A DNA stretch of 64,000 nt from Vombatus ursinus (GCF_900497805.2 NW_020954562.1:25116375-25180374); one strand, 5' to 3'; numbered from the stretch's first letter, positions 10,847 to 21,869 are shown. Notes: generated by a model from the sequence alone, not told the origin. A program made the numbers and translations.

Positions 10847-11397
10847 TGTGAGGGATTGTCTGATGTTGGCTACTGCCACGTGAGGGTTGTGGCAAGATGG
10901 GGCAGACACAAGATATTAGGAAGTAACCGGAGCTCACGCTCCCCAGGCAGGGGGCTGTGCCATGTGGAGTTGTGGTGAACTGGGGTAGGAACAGGATATG
11001 GGGAAGTAGCCGGAGCATGTGCTCCTGAGGCAGGGGGCTGTGCCACGTGGGAGTGGGACGGCAGAGAACGAGCTCCCTTTGTCTAGTCCTCTCCCTAGGT
11101 GCAGCGCTAACCCCAGACATCTCCTTCCAGTATCTGATCCTACAATCATTCACTGGTAGGCGGGCTGAGGAGGAGGGGCTAGGAAGGTATATAGGGGCGG
11201 TAGGGGTCGGAGCTCGCTGTCTATTGCTCTTGCTTTCCTGCTTGGCCTTGCTGTTGTGGCCTCTGAATAAAGTTCGAGTGTTTGCACCTCCTGATCGGCT
11301 CGTCTCTGTGTTTATCTGGGTGGGCTCCGAAGACTGGTAAGTATGACCTTGGTAGCCTGCTCCTGTTAGAAGGAGAGTGCACGGCACCACCGGCACA
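10847..11397 (+). mobile_element. solo LTR with 6-base TSD, fossil
   Basis: 551 bases starting TGTGAGGG and ending CGGCACA. It is flanked on both sides by ATATAA (10841-10846 and 11398-11403), the duplication length usual for betaretrovirus-like (class II) ERVs. It is much more GC-rich than its surroundings. U3 holds two tandem copies of a segment of about 85 bases (about 10876-10962 and 10963-11050). A TATATA box is at 11188-11193 and an AATAAA at 11266-11271, so U3, R and U5 are all present. No internal region remains, which fits LTR-LTR recombination. The exact TSD and retained CpG sites suggest it is the younger insertion here. Confidence 0.82.
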
Positions 11398-11403
11398 ATA
11401 TAA

Positions 11404-11760
11404 GTACAATATCTTGACAAAATAGGGGCCATGGATCATATTCTAATAAGTGGTTAAGGTAGGGGTAGGGGTAATGGTATTGTAGGAGTCAGAGACAATG
11501 GTCTAGTTTGAAAAGGTGCAGGAGGTGGTCAGGAATTCTCTTGGAGGTAAGGGTTTCCAGGGTTTTGACAATCACAGAATAGTCAGGGATCCAAAAGTGG
11601 TGGCAGAAGTCAGCCATCCTGAGAAGGACACGAAATGCTGCTGTAAGTCTAAAGACAAATCTACACCAGGAAACAAGTGCACTATGGCCATAAGTATCAT
11701 AAAAAGTCATAATCCCATGCTCCTTTCAATGTCAGAGAAGTTGAACAAACTTAGTTAAGA
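11404..11760 (-). mobile_element. ERV pol remnant (gammaretrovirus-like), fossil
   Basis: A short minus-strand reading frame (11489-11710) has a run, FCHHFWIPDY, that resembles the stretch after the RT catalytic core of gammaretroviruses (usually like FCRLWIPGF). It lies between the solo LTR and unassigned DNA, and in the same orientation as the LTR at 10391-10820. I infer one antisense ERV with most of its interior missing. Heavily broken. Confidence 0.55.
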
Positions 11761-12895
11761 TGAGTCATAATCTCATACATCCCTTAAACAGACAAACCTT
11801 GTTAAACAGACTCTATTTAAACTAAATCAGGATGCAAATTAAACTATCAATGTGATGGGTTCGCAATTGATTGATAAAAAGGGAGATTTACATATCACCA
11901 GTTAGCTAAAGCAGTTGAAAAATAACCAAATCCTTTAGTAAGCTCAAACTTCCCTTTGCTTTCTACCTGAGGGATGTCAAATAGTTAATGTTATTTTTCT
12001 ATAAATCAAGTTTTGGTCAGGTGAGGTTAATGTAAACAGAAGACAGGCTTTCAGTTGACCAAAAGTTGTAGAAGAAATGGTCCTGATTCTTAAACAATAA
12101 ATAAAAGGAATTTGAGCATATCCTTCTTCCAGACAAACATAAACACCATGAAATAGTGAAGCCAAAATAATACAATAATGATAATCAATATTAAATAAAA
12201 CTAAGTCTCCTTGTTCCTGGTAACCCTCACCTTAAGTTCATGTAATCAGAAACTACATTTTGAGTTCCAGCTGTCTCAAGTGGTCATCTGGTACCTGAAA
12301 AAGTCTTCCCTTGAAAATTCTGGAATAGGTCTCATTCTCAGGGCAACTCAGGAAGGTTCTCCTCCTAGTTGATCCACTCTGGTTTCAGATCACTTGCAAA
12401 GATTCCATATTTAATACTGCTAAAATCTGCTAGTAAAAAGACAGTACAATTTAGTTTAATCTCCTAAATTTTGTATTCCCGTAACTAGTTAATGTGGTAA
12501 AAAACAGTACAAATCTTATGGAGCTAATCTTATTAACAACAGAATGGTAGAACATCAAATTAGAGACCCATTATTCATTTAAAAGTTCAGAGAATTACAG
12601 TTTTTACATGCTACTTGCTCTTACTATTCTTACCTGAACCTTGTACCTGATATGGACAATACCATCAGCAGGCTGAAGGAAGAATCTTATAAAGGATCTA
12701 TGAAGACCTTGGAAAATAAGCCCTTCTATCTCTTAATATTATCAGGAAAAGTCTTCAAAACAGGAAAAGAACATGATTTTAAAATTTCTTTAAATTATTA
12801 ATGCAATTTTACTTGTAAAATCCTTCAACAAACTTTTAGAATTTACCACTAGAATGCATGCAAAGCTTGGATAGCTGAGATTGAAAGAGAGAGAA

Positions 12896-12933
<38 letters not shown>

Positions 12934-14189
12934 TTGTTAGTTCTTAAAAAAAATCTAATTTTGTTCCTTTTTCAAAGTTTACCACACTTCATTTGTAAGT
13001 TTTACATCTTTATCTTATTCCCCCTCTTTTGAGGATAGATATTATCCTCAATTTTGGCTTACAACGACAAAAACTTCTACTGGTCATCTGCCTTGATTAT
13101 GGAAATTTGCTGTGAAAGGAAAATGGAGGGTTGTGATATAACAATATCAAGAGTATCCCATCAAGAACACAGACTGACCCAACATAAGCATGACAGAGGG
13201 GAAAACCTCCTATAGCTCTGTTTGCTTCCAGTCATAGTTAACAGCCAAGCATAACAGCAAAATTCCATATTATTCATAGGGTATCATAACCAGGCTCAGA
13301 ATTAACCATGTAGGAAAATGTCCTAATCAGAAAAGAAACAGCACAATGGAGAAACTGAGTCAAGAGGATGCTATTTTCACTTACACATGGTCATCCCTTC
13401 AACTTTCCCAGGCTCAGATATCTACCTGTGACAGTTCTCAGACCGTACATGCACATGGCATTTTCCTTGGAATGGTGGTCTATTAGCTTAATGATAATTC
13501 AAATAATCATACCTGAAAGCAAAACTTGGAGCAACATTAAATTATGATCCCAAGAAATTTTACTTCAAATAGCAAAATTTTGGTAATCACAGCTTAGGGT
13601 TAGGCTATTATTGTTTGTTTGTTTGTTTTCCTCATATTGCAATAAGCACAGGTAAGGACATAGAAGCACATATAGGCCTTATCTTATTTATCCTTTCTAG
13701 GCTAACTCCATCCTGGTACAGAAATCAATCATTTAGAAATTGAGAGTAACCATATTCTGGAGTTTCACATACACAGCAAATACATGATAGTTGATTCAAA
13801 AACCCCAAAGGCAAAGTAAAAGCTTTAAAATGAATGTCTATTGTTCAAAGCTATGACTTCAATACATAACATTTATTAACAAGTATGGTTTTATAATTTC
13901 CTTAAGAAATGGTTAAAAAAACCCAATCATATAAACATACTCTTTATGAGCAAACTTGTAAGTTCTTCACAACTTCTTAATCTGTTGCCAGCAGCTTCTC
14001 TCAGAGCTAATAAGATCTTATGACCCTGCTCAAATAGAAAGTCTCCTGGGACCTCATAGATAAAGACAACCTAAGAGGTTTGCAGCATCAATCTAGTTAA
14101 ATGCATTTCACAATTCTCTTCTATAGAAAATCACCCTCTATCAATTGGCTGTTCTATGCCAACTGCATTTAAAAACCAGTATAGAGTAA
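11761..14189. other. unassigned; may be more of the antisense ERV interior
   Basis: AT-rich DNA without SINE or LINE matches that I can name, apart from a (GA)n tract at 12885-12933. Its position between an antisense 3' LTR with pol remnant and the SINE at 14190 makes ERV interior possible. No gag, protease or env motif was recognised and no matching 5' LTR was found. Confidence 0.35.
12885..12933. repeat. (GA)n microsatellite
   Basis: Nearly pure GA dinucleotides with a few interruptions, about 48 bases. Confidence 0.9.
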
Positions 14190-14306
14190 TTACATTTAAT
14201 AAAAATAAGAATGGTTAACATTTCTATAGCGATTACCATGTGCTAGGCACTGGACTAAGCATTTCATGATTACTATATCATTTGATCCTCAAAACAATCC
14301 TGGGAG
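14190..14306 (-). repeat. MIR/MAR1-like SINE, left piece
   Basis: Reads AACATTTCTATAGCGATTAC, CATGTGCTAGGCACTGGAC and TTTGATCCTCAAAACAATCC, the reverse complement of a CORE-SINE 3' half. It continues at 14769 beyond an inserted LTR. Confidence 0.8.
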
Positions 14307-14310
14307 GTAG

Positions 14311-14764
14311 CGATGTAGTCTAGAGGTTAGGGGTCCTGGAATCCCAAAATCACGACACCTGGGTCCTACCCGAAAGAATTTGACCCAAGCCTTCTTGCAG
14401 CCAAAAACAAGGTTTATTGAAGATTCTCCATGTTAGCTAGACTCTTAAGGAATCTGAACATCTCTGGGTTATTGGCTAGATTGTAAGAATCAGAGCATCT
14501 TAATGGAGATAAGATGGACTTTATATACAGAAAGATTGTGGGAGGGATCTTGGAGTGGCCAAGTAGTCCATGAGGTAATAGAATTACCAAGGGTGGGAAG
14601 TGGTCTGGGGCCATAGGGAGGCAAGACAACGGAGGGGTGATTGGGTGTAGCCACAATGAAAGGCCAGTTGATGGGATTATAGCTTCAGGGGACCACCAGA
14701 GATTTGGCCCAAGCAGGAAAGTCCAGGGTTTTTCCTTTCTGGGGCCCAGATCCCAACCCCATCA
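14311..14764 (-). mobile_element. solo LTR, gammaretrovirus-like, fossil, inside a SINE
   Basis: On the minus strand it starts TGATGGGGTTGG and carries a TATATAAAG box, AATAAACC (plus text GGTTTATT near 14410) and a U5 with ATTCTTTCGGGTAGG. The target duplication is GTAG (14307-14310 and 14765-14768), the 4-base length of gammaretroviruses; the outer left edge is uncertain by 3 bases. R and U5 match the LTR at 39191-39701 closely in layout, so both belong to one family. Removing it restores the SINE text GGGAGGTAGGTGCTATTATT. Confidence 0.78.
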
Positions 14765-14768
14765 GTAG

Positions 14769-14910
14769 GTGCTATTATTATACCATTTAAGAAATGAGGA
14801 AACGGAGGCAGACATAGGTGAAGGGACTTGCTCAGGGTCACACAGCTGGTAAGTTTCCAAGACCAAATTCAAACTCAGGTTTTCCCTGATCCATGCAGTT
14901 TCCAAGCAAT
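14769..14910 (-). repeat. MIR/MAR1-like SINE, right piece
   Basis: Continues with GAGGAAACGGAGGCAGACAT, GGGTCACACAGCTGGTAAGT and CAAACTCAGGTTTTCCCTGA, the reverse complement of the tRNA-like head. Confidence 0.8.
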
Positions 14911-15866
14911 ATCAAATGTATTTTGCATTAAGTTCTGATTTACTACAATTATCCTAGTAGAACACATCTCACTCCAAATGAGACCACATTATAATTTAAT
15001 TTAAGGACAAACCAATCAAATCAAATTGGAATTTACAATCACAAATGGTAACAATCAACATCTAATCTTCCCAAGGGCCATTAGCTGCCAGCACCTCAAA
15101 TTATAGAGCTCACTGTTGTCAGCTGGCTCACTTTCAAAGATTTATGGTGGCAGTCTCTCCTTCCAGTCCTCCTCTTTCTGGAGTCTATGAGCCTCTAAAA
15201 TGGGACACACTTCCAATGGTCCTTCCAGGGATGAAATTCTAGTATGTTATACTCAAATAATTCTATGCTAAAAATTTTATTTCTATGGTTTCCAATTGGT
15301 AAATTTTAAAACATTAGAACATTTTCTATCTGAAATTGCTGAGGCACTTCTCCAAAAAACCTTCTCCAATCTCTCTTTCCAAAACTCGAAACCCTTGACT
15401 TCAAGGTTATCTTCTATTCACATAGTCAATGCAAACCTTTTTTTAAAGTTTTATCCATTTTCCTCTTATCTCTACTTAAACCTTTTATCTTGCAGTTTTT
15501 TTCCCCTGCAGTGAACCAACCTCAAACCACACCTTTCTTGTTACACCCTGATTCCATGCTTCACTTTACTCTTGTTTAAATCCACCTTCTCTTATTTACA
15601 GTCACATTCTAGTTCAACAACGAATCTCTCCTGTGCAAATTCCCTTTTACAATAACAATTAATTGCTGAAGTTTTACTTCCTAAGAATATTTACTTCTTA
15701 AGTTGCACAGTCTATTTCAATTTAGGTGACTTAACAACTAACTTATCTAACCAATTATACTGGTCTCTTGGACTCTCTAGTCTCACCCTTTTCCGATCCT
15801 TTCTTTACACTGTTAGCTCATGAATCATCCTATTGAACAGTTCTGATTTTTGTCAAACCTCTATGC
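14911..15866. other. unassigned AT-rich DNA
   Basis: No repeat or coding signal recognised. C/T-rich stretches at 15340-15600 have some LINE-like flavour but no firm match. Confidence 0.4.
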
Positions 15867-16091
15867 CAGGCCTGCACAACATACGACCCAGGGGCTGCTT
15901 GTGGCTTGCCAAAGGTTTTCAGGTGGCCCATGAAAAATGTAGAGTTGCCATTGTATACTCTCTCCTGTTTGTCCCGTGACACAAGGCAACCAACCATTGT
16001 CAGTCTGTCACTAGTCTAACCTGTCTGTTGCCTGAAGAAGTTTAGCCTATTTTAATTTTGGCCCCTACCTACTGCCAGGTTGTGCAGGTCT
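15867..16091. mobile_element. non-autonomous hAT-like DNA transposon
   Basis: The ends are inverted: CAGGCCTGCACAAC at 15867 and GTTGTGCAGGTC ending near 16090. The interior starts GACCCAGGGGCTGC and contains GTGGCCCATGAAAAATG, typical of hAT MITEs of the bird/mammal type that begin GGCCTGCACAAC. Flanks CTCTATGC and TCTATAGT share only a weak match, so the 8-base TSD has decayed. 225 bases, no coding capacity. Confidence 0.6.
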
Positions 16092-16109
16092 ATAGTAGAG
16101 AATTCTGAC

Positions 16110-16300
16110 AAAAGGTGATTCATGAGTGAAAGAAGTGACAAACTACTCCAAGATCTGTGCCAAGAAAATCCCATGGATGATATTAAAATGAAGCTCTTGG
16201 GGAAGATGAGCCCCTCAGATCAGAAGGTGTCCAATACATTCCTAGGGAAGGGTGGAGGACAACTTCAGCTACGGACAGAGCCAATGTAAGTTGCCTCAAA
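16110..16300 (+). mobile_element. RTE-clade LINE fragment (5' region)
   Basis: Text such as GTGCCAAGAAAATCCCATGG, GATGAGCCCCTCAGATC and AGGGTGGAGGACAACTTCAG resembles the 5' region I know from marsupial and ruminant RTE (BovB-like) LINEs. Short and old. Confidence 0.5.
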
Positions 16301-17640
16301 TGTTCTACCTGAGACCACTTTCCAGGTTGAAATTAATCCAGTAATTTGCTTCTAGTTATCTATGTGATTGCATTCATGGCATATTCCTTGTTTCAGTATC
16401 CTCTATACCACAGGACGTTCAGAAAATTGGATTAAGTTGAGGATTTAATCCTGTCTACTTTGAAATGCCCCTACTAGAGCCAAGCTGTCCTAATTAGTAA
16501 CTCAGTGTGCACAAACTCAAATGGCCAAAGACTGTAACTAGCCAGCTCCAGCTCTAGAACTAGTTGATCTTTCTATCTAGACAGTTCTACCTTTTTGCCA
16601 TTTGTCCTATTTCCATGTGTGCAGAACTAACCTATCATCCTTCTACCTCCACCTCCCTCTCTTATCTTGGGATTTGTAATAAAATCAATACTATTTTTGC
16701 TTTTAGAAAGGGTGTGTCCATTAAATGTCCTGTGACTCTATTCACCATTTCTGTGACTTTCCATACAAAAGTATTCTTCTTTGGTCAACACTGCCCTTGA
16801 GTGAACAAAAAGGAACTTTCAGTTTTGCATTTGTACCCCTCAGGGCTCAGCACATACTAAATAATAAAAGCATTTCATTCAGTCAGTAATTCAACTGATT
16901 CAAACTCCATCTAACCATAATATAAAAATCACATTTCTCCATCTCATTCAGGAGAATATCTTGTAAGAAGTACCAAATATTTGGCTAAAAGCTAGGCATT
17001 TTGGTCTGCAGCATCTGTAAACAGCTATCTCACAATATAAGCAATGCATTCATAATGTGACAAATGAATTTTCTAACACTTTATAGGTTTGAATTCTCAG
17101 TTACATCCATGAAACTTTATTTTTCTCTAAAGAACTTTGCTGTAATTAGAATAAGTGGCCACCAGGTGGTGCAAGTGCTGCCTGCACTGTGGCCTCGGAG
17201 GCTTCTCACCTACTTGGCTGAATGGTATAAAAATATAGAACATGATTTCAGTTAAATTATTTTTAATAAAAATTTTAACATAATTTTATAAACTAACAAG
17301 TATTCCCATAAATATCATGTAAACAGATTAATACATAATTAAATTCAGGCACATGTAAATTCTGTAAATTCAGACACCTTTCTCACTTACTTTCACTTTT
17401 TAATTAGAGTGGTTTTCTCATCAAATGAGGAAGCTACATTTTTCTAACTCACCCTGAATTGTGCTTGGAATTAGCACATCCAGGTGTCTGTTCATGGCTT
17501 CCATGTCCCTAGCCAGCCTTTAATTTGTCCATTATAGACTTAAATGTTCTACACATTCTGCTAAAAATGAGGAAAGAGACAGTTATTGGTCTTTTAAGAC
17601 TTAAAATTTTGTCCAGCTCAGTAGTATTTTTCAGAGCATT
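16301..17640. other. mostly unassigned; possible L2 tail at 16826-16885
   Basis: The only repeat-like text is GTACCCCTCAGGGCTCAGCA with a following ATAATAAAAGC, like the end of L2/L3. The rest is AT-rich and looks single-copy. A CTCF-like motif lies at 17156-17174. Confidence 0.4.
17156..17174 (+). promoter_or_regulatory. candidate CTCF binding site
   Basis: TGGCCACCAGGTGGTGCAA matches 16 of 19 positions of the vertebrate CTCF consensus as I remember it (TGGCCACCAGGGGGCGCTA). It lies in apparently single-copy DNA. Occupancy cannot be judged from sequence. Confidence 0.55.
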
Positions 17641-17785
17641 ATACTCTACAATCATAACTTGCCTGGGGGTAGTGGAAAGAGTATTGGATTTGGAATTGGA
17701 GAACCTGAGTCAGAAACTTCATTCTGCTACTTGCCTATGTGACCTTAGAAAAGTCATTCTTCTAAACCAGTTTCCTCATCTCTAA
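17640..17785 (+). repeat. MIR/THER1-like SINE, left piece
   Basis: GTGGAAAGAGTATTGGATTT, CTTGCCTATGTGACCTTAG and GTTTCCTCATCTCTAAGGAA form a tRNA-derived head and body. The SINE resumes at 18021. Confidence 0.75.
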
Positions 17786-18020
17786 GGAAGGAAACAAGCA
17801 TTTATTAAAGTGACTACAATCTGCTATGTACTGGGCTAGGTACTTTACAAATATTATTTCATTTGATCCCCACAACCCTGGAAGATAGATGTTATTATAA
17901 TCTTCATTTTACAATTGAGGAAACTGAGGTAGACAGGTTAAGTGATTTGTGTGTGAGTCCAAATGTTAACTTGCAACTTCCTGACTTCAGGTCCAGTGTC
18001 CCATCTACTGTGCCACTTAG
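17786..18020 (-). repeat. MIR/MAR1-like SINE inserted in another SINE
   Basis: Reads AACAAGCATTTATTAAAG, CATTTGATCCCCACAACC, GAGGAAACTGAGGTAGACAG and ends at the head GTGCCACTTAGCTGCCT, all reverse complement of a tRNA-SINE. It interrupts the SINE on either side, so it is the younger of the two. Confidence 0.75.
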
Positions 18021-18100
18021 CTGCCTCTATAAAAGAGGAGGTTGAACTAAATGATCTCTGGAAACTCTCAAGCTTCTGGGATCCTATAAATCCCAAATCA
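18021..18100 (+). repeat. MIR/THER1-like SINE, right piece
   Basis: AAAAGAGGAGGTTGAACTAA and ATGATCTCTGGAAACTCTC continue the SINE from 17785 and match the usual tail after CTCATCTGTAAAATGAGG. Confidence 0.7.
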
Positions 18101-18235
18101 CTTTATGCTATACAGGATCATTGATATAAAACTTTAGCAAAGGAAATCACAGGCACGTTTTAAAACGATTGCCATTCTTAGAGATATATAATTTCTTCAC
18201 TTAACCTAATTGGTCAATGGCCCAAGTTTTCTAGC

Positions 18236-18355
18236 TAGAAGCAAACTCTTTGCAAGCAGGATTTTTTTTTTTATTGTACTTGTATTCCCAGCACTTTTAA
18301 TTGTGTCTGGCATGTGGTGAGTGCTTAAAAAATGTTTATATATTGAATTACTGAA
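18236..18355 (+). repeat. L2/L3 3' tail
   Basis: CTTTGCAAGCAGG, TTGTATTCCCAGCACTTTTA, GTGTCTGGCATGTGGTGAG and GCTTAAAAAATGTTTATA follow the order of the standard L2 terminus. Confidence 0.65.
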
Positions 18356-19310
18356 ATGATTATGATCTCAAGAAAACTCAAGCAAGGCTTTTCAGGACAC
18401 TGTCTAGATTACCTGCAGCAAATGTGGAAGAATATGATAAGGGAAAGCCATACATTAGCCACATACTGATCACTTCTGGGACTAAATGCCTGCCTATTAG
18501 TACTTGCATATTTCTCAGGAAATATCAATAAATAAAAGTTTGCTGGCATAGCATTATTTCCATGGACACAAAGCCATTGCATTAAAAAAAAAAGGAAACT
18601 AATCTGATGAAAGATCTCTTTGCTGTTTATAGCATTTTCCTAACATTGCCACTGAATATTGGGAAGATAGAACCTACTTAAAGGTCAGATGTCTTAATAT
18701 GAAATTCTGAAGTCCTATTAAATTTTTAAAAATATTCTATCATGCAATAAATGCTTGAACTTTGGACCAAAATTTTTTTAAAAAGCAAAAAATATCCATT
18801 TGTTGTATTGGCGTGCCATCTGCTGACAAAAGAAAATATAGCTATAAAATTAGCTCTGACTTCAAGTTAGCTCTGCCATCTTGTGGTAAAATGAAAGATT
18901 GCCATTACTATTCAGAAATTTTATATTCACTTAGTGAAATGCTTGAAATGCAACTGTTAAATATTTTCTTGGGCTATTTTTTTCTATCAATAACATGATT
19001 ATAAATGCTCTCACATTAAAATTTACTTTGTGATGAATTACTATAGATTTAAATACATATTTTTTTTTGCTTTGAGTCTGATTTTTGTTGTTTGAAAACG
19101 AAAGTGGTACTTTGACTCGTAAGTTTGACAAATTACTAAAACACAATCTTAACAGTAAGACATAGAGATAATTCATTTTATCATCACATTCTATATGCAA
19201 ATTACCCTCTGGCCCCTAATAATTTGACCTCCAAACAACCCTGAAACTCAGAGGTGTTTCAAGAAAACTGCTATTCAGAGGGAAATTCAGATCAGCAAGA
19301 TGACTTTGGA
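18356..19310. other. unassigned, repeat-poor DNA
   Basis: No element recognised. Two GCCATCT-containing motifs, at about 18810-18824 and 18868-18887, weakly resemble CTCF half-sites. There are short T-runs but no coding signal. Confidence 0.4.
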
Positions 19311-19324
19311 ACTAATATACTAAG

Positions 19325-19500
19325 TCTTAGGATACAGTATATATGTATGTACATATATACATATAAATATGTACAGACAGATTTACAAGTATACACACAT
19401 ATACATATATGTGCACATATATGTATACACACATGTACATATACGCATATACATTTATATACAAGTATATACATTCATATATACACATCTATATATTATG
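19325..19500. repeat. ATAC/GTAT microsatellite-like tract
   Basis: Alternating purine-pyrimidine repeats of TATATAC, ACACATAT and GTATATAC over about 175 bases. It gives long open frames rich in Tyr, Ile and His on both strands, which are repeat artefacts. Confidence 0.85.
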
Positions 19501-19639
19501 TATGTAAAAAACTGCATTATTTGTTTTCTGAACTTGATAAACATAAGAAAATAAGAACATTGTAATATACAAATGAACAGGAGGAAAAAGGATTATTAAA
19601 TTTCCATTAGGTACCATTTGAACCTTTTGAAGTATGGAC

Positions 19640-19815
19640 ACACATGTATATGCACATGCATGTAAATATATGTATAGGCATACACCTGCATATAGTTATA
19701 TGTTCATATGTGTTCATAAATTTGTGAATATACATACAAACTGTATTACAGACACATACATACACATGTAAATATACATATATTTACATACATGTGTGCA
19801 TTGTATGTATACACA
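19640..19815. repeat. second ATAC/ATGT-rich microsatellite tract
   Basis: Same composition as 19325-19500: ACACATGTATATGCACATGC, CATATAGTTATATG and similar. Confidence 0.75.
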
Positions 19816-20814
19816 CACTTTTAAAAGCCCAAGTGGTACCTAACAGGGATTTCACATACAGTTTTTTTTCTCTGTTTTCTTGTATATTAAAACATTCTTA
19901 TTTTCTTGGGTTTGCAAAGTGGAAAAAGCAAAAAAAAAATCGCAACTTTCTTTTTAATTAACAAAAACAAAACAAAAGCAAATGTTTACTTTTTAAAAGT
20001 ACTTTTCAGGTTATGCTCTTGAATTAGTGCAAATTGAGTTCAATCACTTCCACCTTTTCCATCTCAACTTCTTGACCATGACACTGACAATGTCTCTGAG
20101 ACACATTCAGAATCTGATGAGCCTTCTGAATCCATGAGGACAAATTTTCCTGTGCTCCTATGGCTGTTAACATGAAATATTTTCAATTATGTTGTGATTC
20201 TTTGAAAATCGACCATATATACGTATATCTATTTACACATATTTAAGCATATATGTGTATGTGTTATAGCCTTATACATATTTGTGCATATCTATATATA
20301 TATGCATGTGGGTACATATGTGCATGCATATATGTAAGTGTGTGTATGTATATATGCATGTGTTTTTATTAGTTTACTAATCAAATGAGCAGAATGCTCT
20401 TTGTTATAAAAGTTTACATAAATTGAAGTTAATTATTAAATGACTATCTGAGGTGGTGATATTGCAATAGGTGGGCCTGCCTCAGGCTGATCCTTTGCTA
20501 GTTTAGTTTCAGTGTTGGAACAAAATGAGATATTCGCAGGTCATTTAACAGGAAACAAAATGAGATTTATTTAGCTATCTTATATAAAGGACATTCAACA
20601 AGGATAAGGCATCGCTTAGTGTGGGTACAAGAGGCTCCTCTCAACTTTATACTGAAATAGATCTGGCCATCTGCATAGGGTGCAATAACCTGATAGTCTT
20701 TGGGACATGTCCATTCATTCCATATGGGTAGAATGTTTTTATGTACCAGGAAATTAAGCCAATATGGCCATAGGATACCAAGAAGCTGTATCAAAGGCAC
20801 CTTAACTAATCAAG
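19816..20814. other. mostly unassigned with an AT/GT microsatellite
   Basis: A TATATG/TGTGCATA tract lies at 20212-20360. Bases 20440-20810 have an LTR-like look on the minus strand (TTTATT with TATATAAAG nearby), but the spacing is wrong for a normal LTR, so it is left unassigned. Confidence 0.4.
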
Positions 20815-20890
20815 TGCCAACTTTCAAAAATACATGTTTCACTCTGCATCTTGAGTCTATCACCTCTCTGTCAGAAAGTGGATAAGTGAT
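20815..20890 (-). mobile_element. L1 3' UTR scrap
   Basis: TTTCACTCTGCATCTTGAG, TCTATCACCTCTCTGTCAG and AAAGTGGATAAGTG match the text of the L1 minus-strand tail seen at 51305. Confidence 0.6.
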
Positions 20891-20917
20891 ATGTGTGTGT
20901 GTATGTGTGTGTACACA

Positions 20918-20972
<55 letters not shown>

Positions 20973-20980
20973 GTATATCC
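20891..20980. repeat. (TG)n/(CA)n microsatellite, near-palindromic
   Basis: TG repeats to 20912 turn into CA repeats from 20913 (centre GTAC), followed by (AT)n to about 20980. The arms pair for 9 bases each side of the centre and then fall out of register. Confidence 0.88.
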
Positions 20981-21869
20981 TGTCTTTGACCTGTGGATGT
21001 TTATAATCTAAGACTCCTCTGATATAAATAGATATCATCCTTCATGGGACAACAAAACAGAAATTAAACTAAAGTATTTATTCTCACTATCCAATTCTAT
21101 ATATAGCTATTATTTTGTTAGTGTGGGTATTCCCTGTATTGATGTAGATCAAAATTCTATCCTAATTTAATCAATGGTCTTTGAAAATTGCTGTGGGAGG
21201 GCAGAGCCAAGATGGCATAATAGAAGCTGCTGCCTCTACCCAGCTGAACTCTCTCAATATTCTCCTCCAAACAATGTTTAAAAAAGGCCTTAGATCAAAT
21301 TTTGGAGCATCAGAGACAATAAAAGATCAGAGTAGGTCAGTTTTCTGGCCTAAGAAAACTTAGGAGGTCTGCAGAAGAGATCTGTGACAACAGGGTGGAG
21401 GCCTGTTCCGAGGAGCGTATATACAGAGACAGCAATATCAGCCTCAGCAGCTTCCAGAGTACTCAGCCTAAAGTAAAGAGGTCAGAAAATTTGTCAGAAA
21501 TAGATTTCAGGGGACCCTTTGCTGGCAGTAGGTGCAGCTGGCACTGACAGGCAATTCCATTGCCAATAGGCAGTTTTGGGTCACAATTCCAGAATAGAAA
21601 GGAGTGTTTGTGGTTGATCACAAGAGAGTAGGGGCCCTAGTCACAGTTCCAAGGCCAAGAGGAGCCAGTGACCACACCTCTTCTAAGATCATAATACCAT
21701 GAAAACACCAAAAACTTGCAAATTCCCAGAACTAGCTCTGAAAACAGCAGCATGAAAAAACCTGAAGCTTGGGACAATGGCTCCCAACCCTAGCTGAGCA
21801 GTACTCAATTGTAAAATAAAGTTTGAAATCAAGAAAAAAGCTGGAAAAAATGACCAAACAAACAAACAA

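Noticed and set aside
10839-11432. 197-codon minus-strand frame, Pro/Ser/Arg-rich
   Set aside because: It covers the GC-rich solo LTR almost exactly and changes with its U3 duplication. GC-rich, stop-poor LTR sequence explains it.
19254-19565. 103-codon frame rich in Tyr, His and Ile
   Set aside because: It is translation of the ATAC microsatellite; overlapping frames of the same kind occur on both strands.
20440-20814. Antisense LTR
   Set aside because: TATATAAAG and the AATAAA complement lie within about 15 bases of each other, too close for a normal U3-R-U5 layout, and no ends were found.
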